A DNA stretch of 64,000 nucleotides from NCBI GenBank assembly GCA_029226975.1, contig JAQXZB010000099.1, positions 51,241 through 115,240 of the forward strand. Reading direction: 5' to 3'. The notes below the pieces were generated by a model. That model was not told the DNA's origin. It saw only the letters and a list, made by a program, of their open reading frames with translations, and did not search any database. The stretch is from Clostridiales bacterium (GTDB lineage: Bacteria; Bacillota; Clostridia; UBA1381). Both the position numbers and the translations under genes were made by a program. Below are positions 52,483 through 61,133 of the stretch, piece by piece (within the stretch, counting starts at the first letter, position 1; each line of letters starts with the position of its first letter).

Positions 52483-53349
52483 ATGCAGAACAATATACAG
52501 TGGTTTCCGGGGCATATGACCAAAACCCGCCGTCTTATAGAGGAAAACCTCAAAATGATTGACGTTGTCGTGGAAATTCTCGATTCCCGAATTCCCTATT
52601 CGGGCAGAAATCCGTATTTTAACGACATTATAAAGAACAAGCCCCGGCTTATCGTAATGAACAAGTCCGACCTTGCCGACCCCAAGCGCACAAAAGCGTG
52701 GATTGACCGCTATGAAAAGCAGGGTGTGCGCGTTATACCCATAAGCTGTGCCACAGGTACGGGCGTGAATAAAATCACCGCCGAGGCAAGGGCCCTGATA
52801 CAGGATAAGCTTGACCGCGACAGGGAAAAAGGCAGAACCCGCACCCTTAAGATTATGATGGTCGGTATCCCCAATGTGGGCAAATCAAGCCTTATAAACC
52901 GCCTGGCAGGGCGCGCAAGCGCGAAAACCGGCGACAGACCCGGAGTTACCAAGGGCAAACAATGGATACGTTTAAAGGGCGATACGGAGCTTTTGGATAC
53001 GCCCGGAATACTCGCGCCGAAGTTTGAGGATCAGGAGATTGCAAAGCGGCTTGCCTATACCGGCGCGATAAAGGACGAGATAATGAATACAGAGTTGCTT
53101 GCATATTCGCTGTGTTCCTATCTTGCCCTTAATTACCCCGAGCTTTTATGCGCAAGATACAAGCTTGACAGTGTTGACGGACTGGAGGGCTATGAAATTC
53201 TTGAGCGGATAGGCAAAAAAAGAGGCTTTGTAATAAGCGGCGGCGAGATTGACACCGAACGCAGCGCAAATATGGTGCTTGACGAATTCAGGAGTGCAAA
53301 GATAGGAAATATCACTCTTGAAACCCCGGAGGATATTGAAAATTTCTGA
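52483..53349 (+). CDS. rbgA: Ribosome biogenesis GTPase RbgA (YlqF)
   Basis: 288 aa. The circularly permuted GTPase order is visible: G4 (NKSD) near residue 65 and G5 (SCATGTG), then G1 (GIPNVGKSS), G2 (PGVTKG) and G3 (LDTPGI). It acts in late 50S maturation. The position after rplS and lepB is typical for Firmicutes. AAAAGGAGAT precedes the ATG. Confidence 0.96.
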   Translation: MQNNIQWFPGHMTKTRRLIEENLKMIDVVVEILDSRIPYSGRNPYFNDIIKNKPRLIVMNKSDLADPKRTKAWIDRYEKQGVRVIPISCATGTGVNKITAEARALIQDKLDRDREKGRTRTLKIMMVGIPNVGKSSLINRLAGRASAKTGDRPGVTKGKQWIRLKGDTELLDTPGILAPKFEDQEIAKRLAYTGAIKDEIMNTELLAYSLCSYLALNYPELLCARYKLDSVDGLEGYEILERIGKKRGFVISGGEIDTERSANMVLDEFRSAKIGNITLETPEDIENF

Positions 53350-53354
53350 CAGAA

Positions 53355-53382
53355 CAAAAAGGCATTGGCTTGTGCCAATGCC
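53355..53382 (-). terminator. Intrinsic terminator of the HPr-like gene
   Basis: Minus strand stem GGCATTGGC / GCCAATGCC, loop ACAA, followed by TTTTTG. Confidence 0.75.
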
Positions 53383-53405
53383 TGCATATGTAAGGTTATG
53401 CGCGA

Positions 53406-53636
53406 TCAGTCAACGATAAACTTTGAAACCTCATCCATGAATTCAGAGCAATCCTCGTCTCTGATTTCAACCTTGATGGGCTTTGAAAGATCCAGGCTGA
53501 ATATGCCCATAATCGACTTTGCATCCACAACGTATCTGCCCGAAGTTAAATCTACATCGAAATCATACTTGCTTACGATGTTTACAAAGTCTTTTACGTC
53601 ATTGATCGAACTTAACAATAGGTTAAATGTTTTCAT
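53406..53636 (-). CDS. HPr-like protein lacking the active-site histidine
   Basis: 76 aa from the ATG at 53636, which has GAGGAGGAA upstream. The fold signature of HPr is clear in the second half (DAKSIMGIFSLDLSKPIKVE, including the Ser-46 kinase site). Where HPr has its phospho-accepting His-15 this protein reads SINDVKDF. It therefore cannot take part in PTS phosphotransfer but could be phosphorylated on Ser and act with CcpA, as Crh does in Bacillus. That role is inference. A near-consensus promoter lies upstream. Confidence 0.8.
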   Translation of the reverse strand: MKTFNLLLSSINDVKDFVNIVSKYDFDVDLTSGRYVVDAKSIMGIFSLDLSKPIKVEIRDEDCSEFMDEVSKFIVD

Positions 53637-53702
53637 AAAAAATTCCTCCTCTTTAATGAACATGTAATCATCCTGTTATGTATGATTTTTGATTACGGAT
53701 AC

Positions 53703-53731
53703 ATATTACCTTAATTTGACCGAAAAGTCAA
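53703..53731 (-). promoter_or_regulatory. Promoter of the HPr-like gene
   Basis: Minus strand TTGACT (53726-53731), 17 bases, TAATAT (53703-53708). Confidence 0.75.
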
Positions 53732-53834
53732 TAGATAAAAATTATTTTTGGCTAATTATGCTAACAAATACAGTGCAAACCTGTTATTTATAGTTAATTT
53801 TTCAGACCATATAAAGGAGCTATGAACACAGAAA

Positions 53835-55127
53835 ATGAAAAGAGCAGCTTTCGGCACCCTCGGGTGCAAGGTAAACCAATACGAAACCGAAGCAATGGAG
53901 GAGCTTTTCTTAAAAAAGGGCTATTCCCTTGTTTCCTTTGACGAGGAAGCGGATGTTTATGTTATAAACACCTGCTCCGTCACCAATATGAGCGACCGCA
54001 AATCCCGCCAGATGATACGGCGGGCAAAAAAGAAAAACCCCGAAGCAATTGTTGCCGTAACCGGCTGTTATGCCCAAACAGCTGCGGAGGACGTGGCAAA
54101 AATCGAGGGCGTGAACCTTGTTTTGGGAACAAAGGACAGAAAAAATATAGTGGAGCTGTGCGAAGCCGCCTCCCCCCATACCCAAAGCTGTCTTGTGGGC
54201 AGTATTATGGATACCCATGAATTTGAGGCGCTTACCATTACCCGCTACACCGACAGAACAAGGGCATTTATAAAAATCCAGGAGGGCTGCAACCAATTCT
54301 GTTCCTACTGCATTATTCCCTACGCCCGCGGTCCCGTAAGAAGCCGTCCCGAAGCGGAGGTTTTGTCTGAAATTCGCCGCCTTGCCGACAACGGCTACAA
54401 GGAAATAATCCTTGTTGGCATACATGTTGCCTCCTACGGAGTTGATTTGGGCGATACCTCCCTTGAACAACTCCTTGTAAAAACAGAGCAGATTTCAAAA
54501 ATAGAGCGCATACGCCTTTCCTCCATAGAGCCAATGACCCTAAACCGCGCTTTTATCGATAAAATACGCGTCTGCAAAAAGCTGTGCCATCATTTCCACA
54601 TATCCCTGCAGTCCGGCTCTGACGAAACCTTAAGGCGCATGAACAGAAAATACACCACCGCCCAGTTTAAGGATATTGTTACGGGAATACGCGAAGCCTT
54701 TGAGGACGCGGCAATTACAACGGATATAATGGTGGGCTTTGCCGGAGAAAGCGAGGAGGAATTTAACGAAACCCTGCGCTTTATTGATGAAATATCCTTC
54801 AGCGATGCCCATGTTTTCCAGTATTCGCCCCGGCGCGGTACACCCGCCGCCAAGCGTCCCGACCAGATTTCCCCCGAGGTCAAGGAAGCGCGCTCAAAGC
54901 TTGTGATTGAGCATACAAAAAAATCCAGGGACGAATTTATCGGACGTTTTGTGGGAAAAACCCTGCCGGTACTTTTTGAACAGCCCGCAAGGGACGGTCT
55001 TTTTGAGGGCAAAACCGGCAATTATATAACCGTTCACGCTCCAAGTAAAACCGATATTTCGGGAGAAATAAAGGACGTTTTCCTCAAAAGCGCATCAGAC
55101 GGTATAATAATAGGCGAAATTGTTTGA
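53835..55127 (+). CDS. mtaB: tRNA (t6A37) methylthiotransferase MtaB
   Basis: 430 aa. The N-terminal UPF0004 domain has GCKVNQYETEAMEE and Cys at NTCSVTNMSDRKSRQ. The radical-SAM cluster motif is CNQFCSYCIIPYARG. A C-terminal TRAM domain binds tRNA. MtaB converts t6A to ms2t6A at position 37 of tRNAs reading ANN codons. The family sibling MiaB is distinguished by the NTC-T versus GCKVNxYE start, which here is MtaB-like. AAAGGAGC precedes the ATG. Confidence 0.95.
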   Translation: MKRAAFGTLGCKVNQYETEAMEELFLKKGYSLVSFDEEADVYVINTCSVTNMSDRKSRQMIRRAKKKNPEAIVAVTGCYAQTAAEDVAKIEGVNLVLGTKDRKNIVELCEAASPHTQSCLVGSIMDTHEFEALTITRYTDRTRAFIKIQEGCNQFCSYCIIPYARGPVRSRPEAEVLSEIRRLADNGYKEIILVGIHVASYGVDLGDTSLEQLLVKTEQISKIERIRLSSIEPMTLNRAFIDKIRVCKKLCHHFHISLQSGSDETLRRMNRKYTTAQFKDIVTGIREAFEDAAITTDIMVGFAGESEEEFNETLRFIDEISFSDAHVFQYSPRRGTPAAKRPDQISPEVKEARSKLVIEHTKKSRDEFIGRFVGKTLPVLFEQPARDGLFEGKTGNYITVHAPSKTDISGEIKDVFLKSASDGIIIGEIV

Positions 55128-55148
55128 TAAATAATTTTATAAAAGATA

Positions 55149-55177
55149 TTGCAAAAATCCGCAAAATATTGTATAAT
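55149..55177 (+). promoter_or_regulatory. Promoter of the iron alcohol dehydrogenase gene
   Basis: TTGCAA (55149-55154), 17 bases, TATAAT (55172-55177), about 38 bases before the chosen start. Confidence 0.75.
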
Positions 55178-55215
55178 GAATGTATAGAAAATTTATCCAT
55201 CGGGAGATACAAAAT

Positions 55216-56358
55216 ATGAAAAGCTTTGATATTAAAACAAAAATATATTTCGGCGAAAATTCCCTTGACAGGCTCAATGACCTGCCCTATAAGCGTGCGC
55301 TTATTATAACCGACCCCTTTGTTTTAAAAAGCGGTATGCTTGATATGATTACATACCGGCTTCAGGAGGGCTATACGGAATATGATATATTCTCCGACGT
55401 TGTCCCCGACCCGCCCATCGCAAAGATTACTTTAGGCGTTGAGGCAATGCTCAAATACGACCCCGACTGCGTAATTGCCATAGGCGGCGGCAGTGCCATA
55501 GACAGTGCAAAGTCCATAAGAGAATTCGCTTCGCGGGCAAACGGCAAAGATACCGCACTTATCGCCATTCCCACCACATCGGGAACGGGAAGCGAGGTGA
55601 CAAGCTTTGCGGTTGTTTCGGACCCGGACACCGATACCAAATACCCCCTTGTTTCGGACTCCATGCTGCCCACCGAGGCAATTCTTGACGCGGCGCTTGT
55701 AAAGAGCGTTCCCGCGGCGGTAACCGCCGATACGGGCATGGACGTATTAACTCACGCAATCGAAGCATATGTGAGCATAAACAACAACGAGTTCAGCGCA
55801 GCGCTTGCGGAAAAAGCCATTGAAATATGCGGAACATTCCTGTTACGGTCATATTTAGACAATAACGATAAACACGCAAGACAGAAAATGCACGTTGCAT
55901 CCTGCCTTGCGGGGCTTGCCTTTAACAGCGCGTCACTGGGACTTAACCATGGCATGGCTCATGCTCTGGGCGCAAAGTTTCACATTCCCCACGGCCGCGC
56001 AAACGCAATGCTCCTGCCCCATGTTATCGAGTTCAATTCGGATATAAACAAGCACTCAAAAAGCAAAAAGGAATACCCCAAATGCGTTGAAAAATACTGT
56101 AACGTGGCAAAGCTTTTGGGTGTAAACAACTTTAACGAGATTACGACAATCCGCGCTCTTGTGGGCTGGATTCAGTTCATGCTGAAGGAAATGAACATAC
56201 CCCTCTCGGTTTCCCAGTGCGGAGTATCAAAGGCGGATTACTTTAACGCCATAGACTCCATGGCGGACAAGGCTCTTGCTGACGGCTGCACAAAGACAAA
56301 TCCGAGAATACCCAATAAATCTGACGTTATTCTTATGTACGAGCATTTATACGAATAG
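55216..56358 (+). CDS. Iron-containing alcohol dehydrogenase
   Basis: 380 aa from the ATG at 55216 (GGGAGA upstream); an ATG twelve codons earlier lacks a ribosome site and lies close to the transcription start. NAD-binding GGGSAIDSAK, TTSGTGSE and the metal-ligand region DVLTHAIEAYVS ... NHGMAHALGAKFHIPHGRAN are intact. It belongs to the group of 1-propanol/1,3-propanediol-type dehydrogenases, and the precise substrate cannot be told. Likely role: disposal of reducing power during fermentation. Confidence 0.92.
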   Translation: MKSFDIKTKIYFGENSLDRLNDLPYKRALIITDPFVLKSGMLDMITYRLQEGYTEYDIFSDVVPDPPIAKITLGVEAMLKYDPDCVIAIGGGSAIDSAKSIREFASRANGKDTALIAIPTTSGTGSEVTSFAVVSDPDTDTKYPLVSDSMLPTEAILDAALVKSVPAAVTADTGMDVLTHAIEAYVSINNNEFSAALAEKAIEICGTFLLRSYLDNNDKHARQKMHVASCLAGLAFNSASLGLNHGMAHALGAKFHIPHGRANAMLLPHVIEFNSDINKHSKSKKEYPKCVEKYCNVAKLLGVNNFNEITTIRALVGWIQFMLKEMNIPLSVSQCGVSKADYFNAIDSMADKALADGCTKTNPRIPNKSDVILMYEHLYE

Positions 56359-56377
56359 AATTTACCTAAAAAAAGCC

Positions 56378-56420
56378 AAACAAAACCCGAAGCTCAGTTG
56401 GTAAGCTTCGGGTTTTGTTT
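56378..56420. terminator. Bidirectional intrinsic terminator
   Basis: Perfect 17-bp stem AAACAAAACCCGAAGCT / AGCTTCGGGTTTTGTTT with a 9-base loop, between the convergent dehydrogenase and GH20-like genes. Confidence 0.9.
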
Positions 56421-56421
56421 A

Positions 56422-57993
56422 TCACAGATAGTGAGTTATTACGTTGGGACTTATCATTCTTGACCAGTGTATTTCGCATTTTGCGTCAATAATTTCCTCC
56501 TCAAGCTCCGGTATGCAGCCAATCTCGCCCTTTGCAAATTGCAAAAGCCTGTCACCGCAGCTTTTTATTCTCTGTATCACTCCGCCTATTCTCATATCCT
56601 GAATGTCAAAGCCGTAGGGTTTCTTTTCCTCAAACCAGCATTTTTCAAACGCCTTGTGGAATTTCTCCAGCTTTGTTACCGCTTCTGCACAGTCCGAAGC
56701 AACTGCCGCCGCTTCTTCCCTGTTCCCCGAAGAATATGCCTTGCGCGCTCTTATACCCAAATCGCTCTTTAATGAAAGCACCTCCGCTAAGGTCTCATAC
56801 ATATCGAACATATATCCGAAATTACCTCTGTCCTCTATGTTTTTGATTTTTTCTGCCAAAGCCTTGTAATATCCGTCCTCCGTACCGTCACAGCGGTAAT
56901 CGTTTAAGCCGCAGAATATATCGTTATAGAACAAATACTTTGACGGATTGTAATCATGTCTGCCGCCGGGAGTGTCGAGATGGTCAAGAAGCATGAACGC
57001 GTCATAATCACAGCCCACAATCTCAAAAAAACGCTCCTTCATGCCGTCAGTATTCCCTTTGAGCATTTCGGCGGTGTACATAAGGGTGGGCAGTATGCTA
57101 AAATACGAACACTCCGCTCCGTCATCGCCCCATACGGTCATCAGAATATTATCCACGCCCCTGTCATGGCAGGCACTTACCGCAGGCTCGGTATTCTCGA
57201 TGCTCATGGCATTATCGGGCGCAAAGCCTTTCCACGCCCACGCGCCGCCGGCAAAAATAACCTCTCTGCCAAACGCCTGATTAAGCTTTATCCTATTAAG
57301 ATAGCGGTCTTTATCATTGCTGTAGTAATTCCAGTAAACCAAGGACACATTCTCCGGCAAAGCCGCCTTTTCCCTGATTTTTGATATATCATTGCACTCG
57401 TCATAATAAATCCCATCTCCCGACGCAAGCTTACAGAACATATCGCTCCAAATCATGGGCTTCATGCCATACTTATCCGCAATACCGCATACCCTGTGCA
57501 GATGCTCGTTTATAATGTCAAAGCGCACACGCTCTCCGTGCAAATCCTTGTATTTGCCGGTGCCTACGCGATGTGCTTCGTCCATGCCGATATGTATTTT
57601 CTTTGATGAGAAGCACTCCGAAATTGTACTTAACATATCGTCTATCAATTCATATGTCTTTTCCTCGCCTACAAGCAGTATATCGTCACAGTCGTTTACA
57701 GCCTTAAATTCATCCCACCATTTAAATATTCCGCCCAAATGCGCCAGGGTCTGAATACATGGCACAAGCTCAATTCCGATACCTACACAATAGCTGTCAA
57801 TATCCTTAAGTTCCTCCTTTGTGTACCTACCGCGCATATACCCAAACAGCGGACGATTGTTCACCTCATAGGTGTCCTCAGTGTAGAGCATAAGCGTGTC
57901 ATAGCCCATTTTTTTGATGATTGCGGCAAATTCCTTTACCTTATCAGGCCTCATTACCGCGTTTCTTGAACAGTCAAGCATTACTCCAAGCAT
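56422..57993 (-). CDS. GH20-like beta-hexosaminidase, cytoplasmic
   Basis: 523 aa with no signal peptide. It has the TIM-barrel core of glycoside hydrolase family 20, with the paired catalytic Asp-Glu in KIHIGMDEAHRVG. ELVPCIQTLAHLG and VWGDDGAECSYF are also family-like. The C-terminal ~180 residues are helical. It probably removes N-acetylhexosamine from imported sugars or wall fragments. It is the last gene of the five-gene FkbH/MBOAT operon, 13 bases after fkbH, which suggests that the modified polymer contains N-acetylhexosamine. Confidence 0.82.
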   Translation of the reverse strand: MLGVMLDCSRNAVMRPDKVKEFAAIIKKMGYDTLMLYTEDTYEVNNRPLFGYMRGRYTKEELKDIDSYCVGIGIELVPCIQTLAHLGGIFKWWDEFKAVNDCDDILLVGEEKTYELIDDMLSTISECFSSKKIHIGMDEAHRVGTGKYKDLHGERVRFDIINEHLHRVCGIADKYGMKPMIWSDMFCKLASGDGIYYDECNDISKIREKAALPENVSLVYWNYYSNDKDRYLNRIKLNQAFGREVIFAGGAWAWKGFAPDNAMSIENTEPAVSACHDRGVDNILMTVWGDDGAECSYFSILPTLMYTAEMLKGNTDGMKERFFEIVGCDYDAFMLLDHLDTPGGRHDYNPSKYLFYNDIFCGLNDYRCDGTEDGYYKALAEKIKNIEDRGNFGYMFDMYETLAEVLSLKSDLGIRARKAYSSGNREEAAAVASDCAEAVTKLEKFHKAFEKCWFEEKKPYGFDIQDMRIGGVIQRIKSCGDRLLQFAKGEIGCIPELEEEIIDAKCEIHWSRMISPNVITHYL

Positions 57994-58006
57994 AATACTT
58001 CCTCCT

Positions 58007-59032
58007 TTATAATTTTTCTGTGTTTATGGTAAAATACGGTGGGAAATCCCTCTCCTCCTCTGAGGTGTACTCCAATATCGAAGCCCCGTCATGCTCCTCT
58101 ATCTCGTCAAAGCCCATGAATTTATAGGTAATGTACATTACGCGGTTTCTGTCCGTTGCCAGAAAATCCGCCAAAAGCCGCTTTCCCTCTTTTTTCGCCA
58201 GCTTTTCAAGATATATCAAAAGTGCCGACCCGACACCCCGCGACATTACGCGGCAGCTCATTAAAAGCAGCTTTATGCGCATAACGTCCGTATTCTCAAC
58301 CAGAATAAGCCCGATTTTGCCGTAATCGCCGTATTTGTCGGTAAGCTGCGCTATTAAGAATATATAATCCTCGGAATTTATAAATTCCTTTAACTCGTCA
58401 TAGGAATAGGTGTAGCCTGTGGAGTTTAATTGATGCGTCCTTACGGTAAGCTCGTATGCCCTTTGCAGGTCATGCTCCGTTACCGGGGCAATGGAAAGCA
58501 CCATGTCAAGCCCCTTTAAAAATTCCTCGCTTGTGCCGTCAAAGCTTTCCTCGTCCTGCCGGCGGCTGTAATCCGCCATGTACATTTTACGGCGGTTTAC
58601 GGTGTCCTCGGTGATAAATCTGGGAATAAACCGCTTATCATCAAGGATTTTATCCATGTCTGCCGCGTCTATGCATAACACCTGCGGCAGTGCCTCGGCA
58701 ACCTCGCCCCGCTCGAAGGGCGAATCGTCCGCAAAAGCAAAGCTGTCTATGCCCAAATTAAGCTGCTCGCTTATTCGCTTTATTGACGCGCTCTTAGGTC
58801 CCCAGTTAATCTGCGGGTACAGAAAATACTCCGATATACCCAGTTCCTCAAGCTTTTTGTATGCGTCCTCAAAATTATTCTTGCTCGCTATGGATTGGAG
58901 TATTCCCCGCTCGTCAAGACCCTTTATTATCTCTTTTACTCCGGCTTTTAACGAAACGTTTTTGTCCTCCGTTAAAATACCGTCCCACAGCGTGTTGTCC
59001 AAATCCCATACAAGACATTTAACTTTCTGCAT
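58007..59032 (-). CDS. FkbH-like HAD phosphatase/glyceryl-ACP synthase
   Basis: 341 aa. The N-terminal HAD domain has CLVWDLDNTLWDGILTEDKN (nucleophile Asp in DLDNT), a Lys in NWGPKSASI and acidic FADDSPFERGEV. The C-terminal ~150 residues are a GNAT-like domain. In polyketide pathways FkbH takes 1,3-bisphosphoglycerate, loads the glyceryl group on an acyl carrier protein and removes phosphate. The ACP gene ends two bases upstream, so the two products almost surely work together. Here the loaded unit would pass to the membrane acyltransferase rather than to a polyketide synthase (inference). Confidence 0.87.
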   Translation of the reverse strand: MQKVKCLVWDLDNTLWDGILTEDKNVSLKAGVKEIIKGLDERGILQSIASKNNFEDAYKKLEELGISEYFLYPQINWGPKSASIKRISEQLNLGIDSFAFADDSPFERGEVAEALPQVLCIDAADMDKILDDKRFIPRFITEDTVNRRKMYMADYSRRQDEESFDGTSEEFLKGLDMVLSIAPVTEHDLQRAYELTVRTHQLNSTGYTYSYDELKEFINSEDYIFLIAQLTDKYGDYGKIGLILVENTDVMRIKLLLMSCRVMSRGVGSALLIYLEKLAKKEGKRLLADFLATDRNRVMYITYKFMGFDEIEEHDGASILEYTSEEERDFPPYFTINTEKL

Positions 59033-59034
59033 TT

Positions 59035-59262
59035 TTACAGGTACCTTTCTACAGTTTCGGCAATCTTTGTTACCGTTTTAAAATTCTTTTCGGTTATGTC
59101 CTTATTCTTCATCTTTATTTTAAATTCCTTTTCAAGGTACATAACAATCTCTAAAGCAAACAGCGAATTTACATATCCGCCCTTGAATAAATCGGTTTCG
59201 GGGTCTATGCCCTTTATCCCCTTTTCCTCAAAAAAAGCTAAAATTCTTTCCTGTGTCGTCAT
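59035..59262 (-). CDS. Acyl carrier protein, stand-alone
   Basis: 75 aa with the phosphopantetheine attachment Ser33 in FKGGYVNSLFALEIV. The usual D-S-L is N-S-L, as seen in carriers dedicated to special pathways. It sits two bases before fkbH and 14 bases after the SGNH-CE4 gene, so it is dedicated to this operon. It plays the part that DltC plays in D-alanylation systems. No phosphopantetheinyl transferase lies in the window. Confidence 0.88.
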   Translation of the reverse strand: MTTQERILAFFEEKGIKGIDPETDLFKGGYVNSLFALEIVMYLEKEFKIKMKNKDITEKNFKTVTKIAETVERYL

Positions 59263-59276
59263 TTTTTAATTCTCCT

Positions 59277-61121
59277 TTACTTGTATAATGTATTTATCTC
59301 TATTCTTTCAATCAACGCCTCGGGCGTGGTTTCCTGATATATTCCTATGCGGTTTAAGTTGTATAAGGTCTGCGGTATGCCCTTTACCACCACATTCGGC
59401 GCTTCGTTGACGGTAAAGGTTATGTCAATCCCCACCTCCGGCACACAGGCATCCGTAAGAGTTGAGTGAACGCCCTGGGGGTAGGCTAAGGCAAAGAGCT
59501 CATTTCCCACATTTTCCTCTATGTCCTGCTTCGATTTTAACATATCGCTTTTGAATATCTCGGCAAATTCCGCGTCCGTTTCGCCCTCAAGCTTGCTTGC
59601 ACCGTTTCGGTATTGTGCGTCAAGCTCCTTGTTTCTGTGCAAGTCAAAGGTGTGGCTTTGTATCATCACGTTACCGCTCCCGTACATTTCCCGCGCCTGC
59701 TCATAATTAAAATGCGGATTCATCTTTTTGCCCGTATCCTTGTAGATGTCCATTCCCATTGTAGCGCCTACGCAGAATATGGTCGCCTTTGCGCCGTATT
59801 TTTCAAGCAGTCCGAAAGCATAATCATAATTACTGGTATATCCGTCATCAAAGGTAATAACAACCGGCTTTTGCGGCAGCTCCGTACCTTTTTTGACGTA
59901 ATCCTCAAGCTCTGTTAAGGTAATCGTTGTATAGCCGTTGTCCCTTAAAGCCTTTAAATGCTCCTCAAATAAATCCACTGTAATCGTCATTGCATTGTCA
60001 CTTGGCTCCGTACTTAAATTATGATACATAAGCACCGGCACGTCCTTGTAATAGTCCGTCTTTACGGTATCGGGCCGCAAAAAGGCTTCTCTTGCGTGTT
60101 CATAAGCATTCTCGGCTGTAGTAATATGCCCGAAATTCTCCGGCACATATACCGCGCTGTCCGAGAATATATATGCAAGCGCCATATCCCCCACACAGTT
60201 CCTGAAATGCGCATCATCATAGAAATAACGGCTGTCCATGCTTACATCGGTATATCCCGAAAAATCATAAAAATCCGTTACATCCGCAAGCTTTTGCCAG
60301 TAGGTGCAAAGCTGCTCGTAATCATAATCCGCAAGCTCCGTATCAAACATGGGTGAAGCGATAAGCATGAAATTTATTCCCCGCTCCCGGCATTTTTCCT
60401 TGACCGCACCCACAGCCTCTGCCGCCTTGTCCATGTTCATCAAATCGTCTCGCCGTTCACGATAAAGGAAAAACTCCGGATTGCTCCCGTCCTTAATTTT
60501 CGGCATACCCACATTCTCTACATCACGTATTGCTTTATTGTATGCGCCGGTTTCGGGAATAAACACCTCGTTTGCCGTAGGAAGATAATCCCGCTCCCCG
60601 TATGCCTTTAGCTTGTCAAAGGCGTATTGGGGATTTAAAAACGCGTATTTTAAATAAAACAGCAATTGACTTCTGCCGTCAACCTTTGCATGGAGATTAC
60701 CCTTTATGGGATCATCCTCCTGCTCGTACTGCACAGCTTCCTCCACTCCGATGTTTAGGATAATGTTCTTTACATTGTAATGGTCAATCACATATTCCGC
60801 AGTTTTTTGTGCGTCATACAAATCGCCGCCGTACATTATCATATTGTAAAAGCTTGCGTTCATGTACTCGTTAAGCTTATCAACTGAATAAGAGCTGGTT
60901 TTTGAGCTGCCTATTATATAGGAATCGTACTTTTCATAATTTTTTTCCAGATACGCAATCTTTGCTATACGCGGATTTTGGGTCATGTCATAGGCATAGT
61001 AATCCAAAAATCTGTCCCCGAATACGCCGAACGGATCAACTGCGATATTAAAGCCTGCCATAACCGCCGAAAAGGCCCCAAGACAGCAAAAAAACACCGC
61101 AATCCATTTTTTAAAAGACAT
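59277..61121 (-). CDS. Fusion of exported SGNH acyltransferase-like domain and CE4 polysaccharide deacetylase
   Basis: 614 aa with an N-terminal membrane anchor. Residues ~30-330 form a DltD/AlgX-like SGNH domain: Ser in IIGSSKTSSYSVD and the Asp-His pair in YFYDDAHFRN. Residues ~365-614 are a carbohydrate esterase family 4 deacetylase: VVITFDDGYTSNY, IQSHTFDLHRN and ALAYPQGVH. The first half would finish transfer of an acyl group delivered by the MBOAT partner. The second would remove N- or O-acetyl groups from the same polymer. This pairing in one chain suggests acyl exchange. The gene lies 12 bases after the MBOAT gene. Confidence 0.85.
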   Translation of the reverse strand: MSFKKWIAVFFCCLGAFSAVMAGFNIAVDPFGVFGDRFLDYYAYDMTQNPRIAKIAYLEKNYEKYDSYIIGSSKTSSYSVDKLNEYMNASFYNMIMYGGDLYDAQKTAEYVIDHYNVKNIILNIGVEEAVQYEQEDDPIKGNLHAKVDGRSQLLFYLKYAFLNPQYAFDKLKAYGERDYLPTANEVFIPETGAYNKAIRDVENVGMPKIKDGSNPEFFLYRERRDDLMNMDKAAEAVGAVKEKCRERGINFMLIASPMFDTELADYDYEQLCTYWQKLADVTDFYDFSGYTDVSMDSRYFYDDAHFRNCVGDMALAYIFSDSAVYVPENFGHITTAENAYEHAREAFLRPDTVKTDYYKDVPVLMYHNLSTEPSDNAMTITVDLFEEHLKALRDNGYTTITLTELEDYVKKGTELPQKPVVITFDDGYTSNYDYAFGLLEKYGAKATIFCVGATMGMDIYKDTGKKMNPHFNYEQAREMYGSGNVMIQSHTFDLHRNKELDAQYRNGASKLEGETDAEFAEIFKSDMLKSKQDIEENVGNELFALAYPQGVHSTLTDACVPEVGIDITFTVNEAPNVVVKGIPQTLYNLNRIGIYQETTPEALIERIEINTLYK

Positions 61122-61133
61122 AATACCCCTCCT

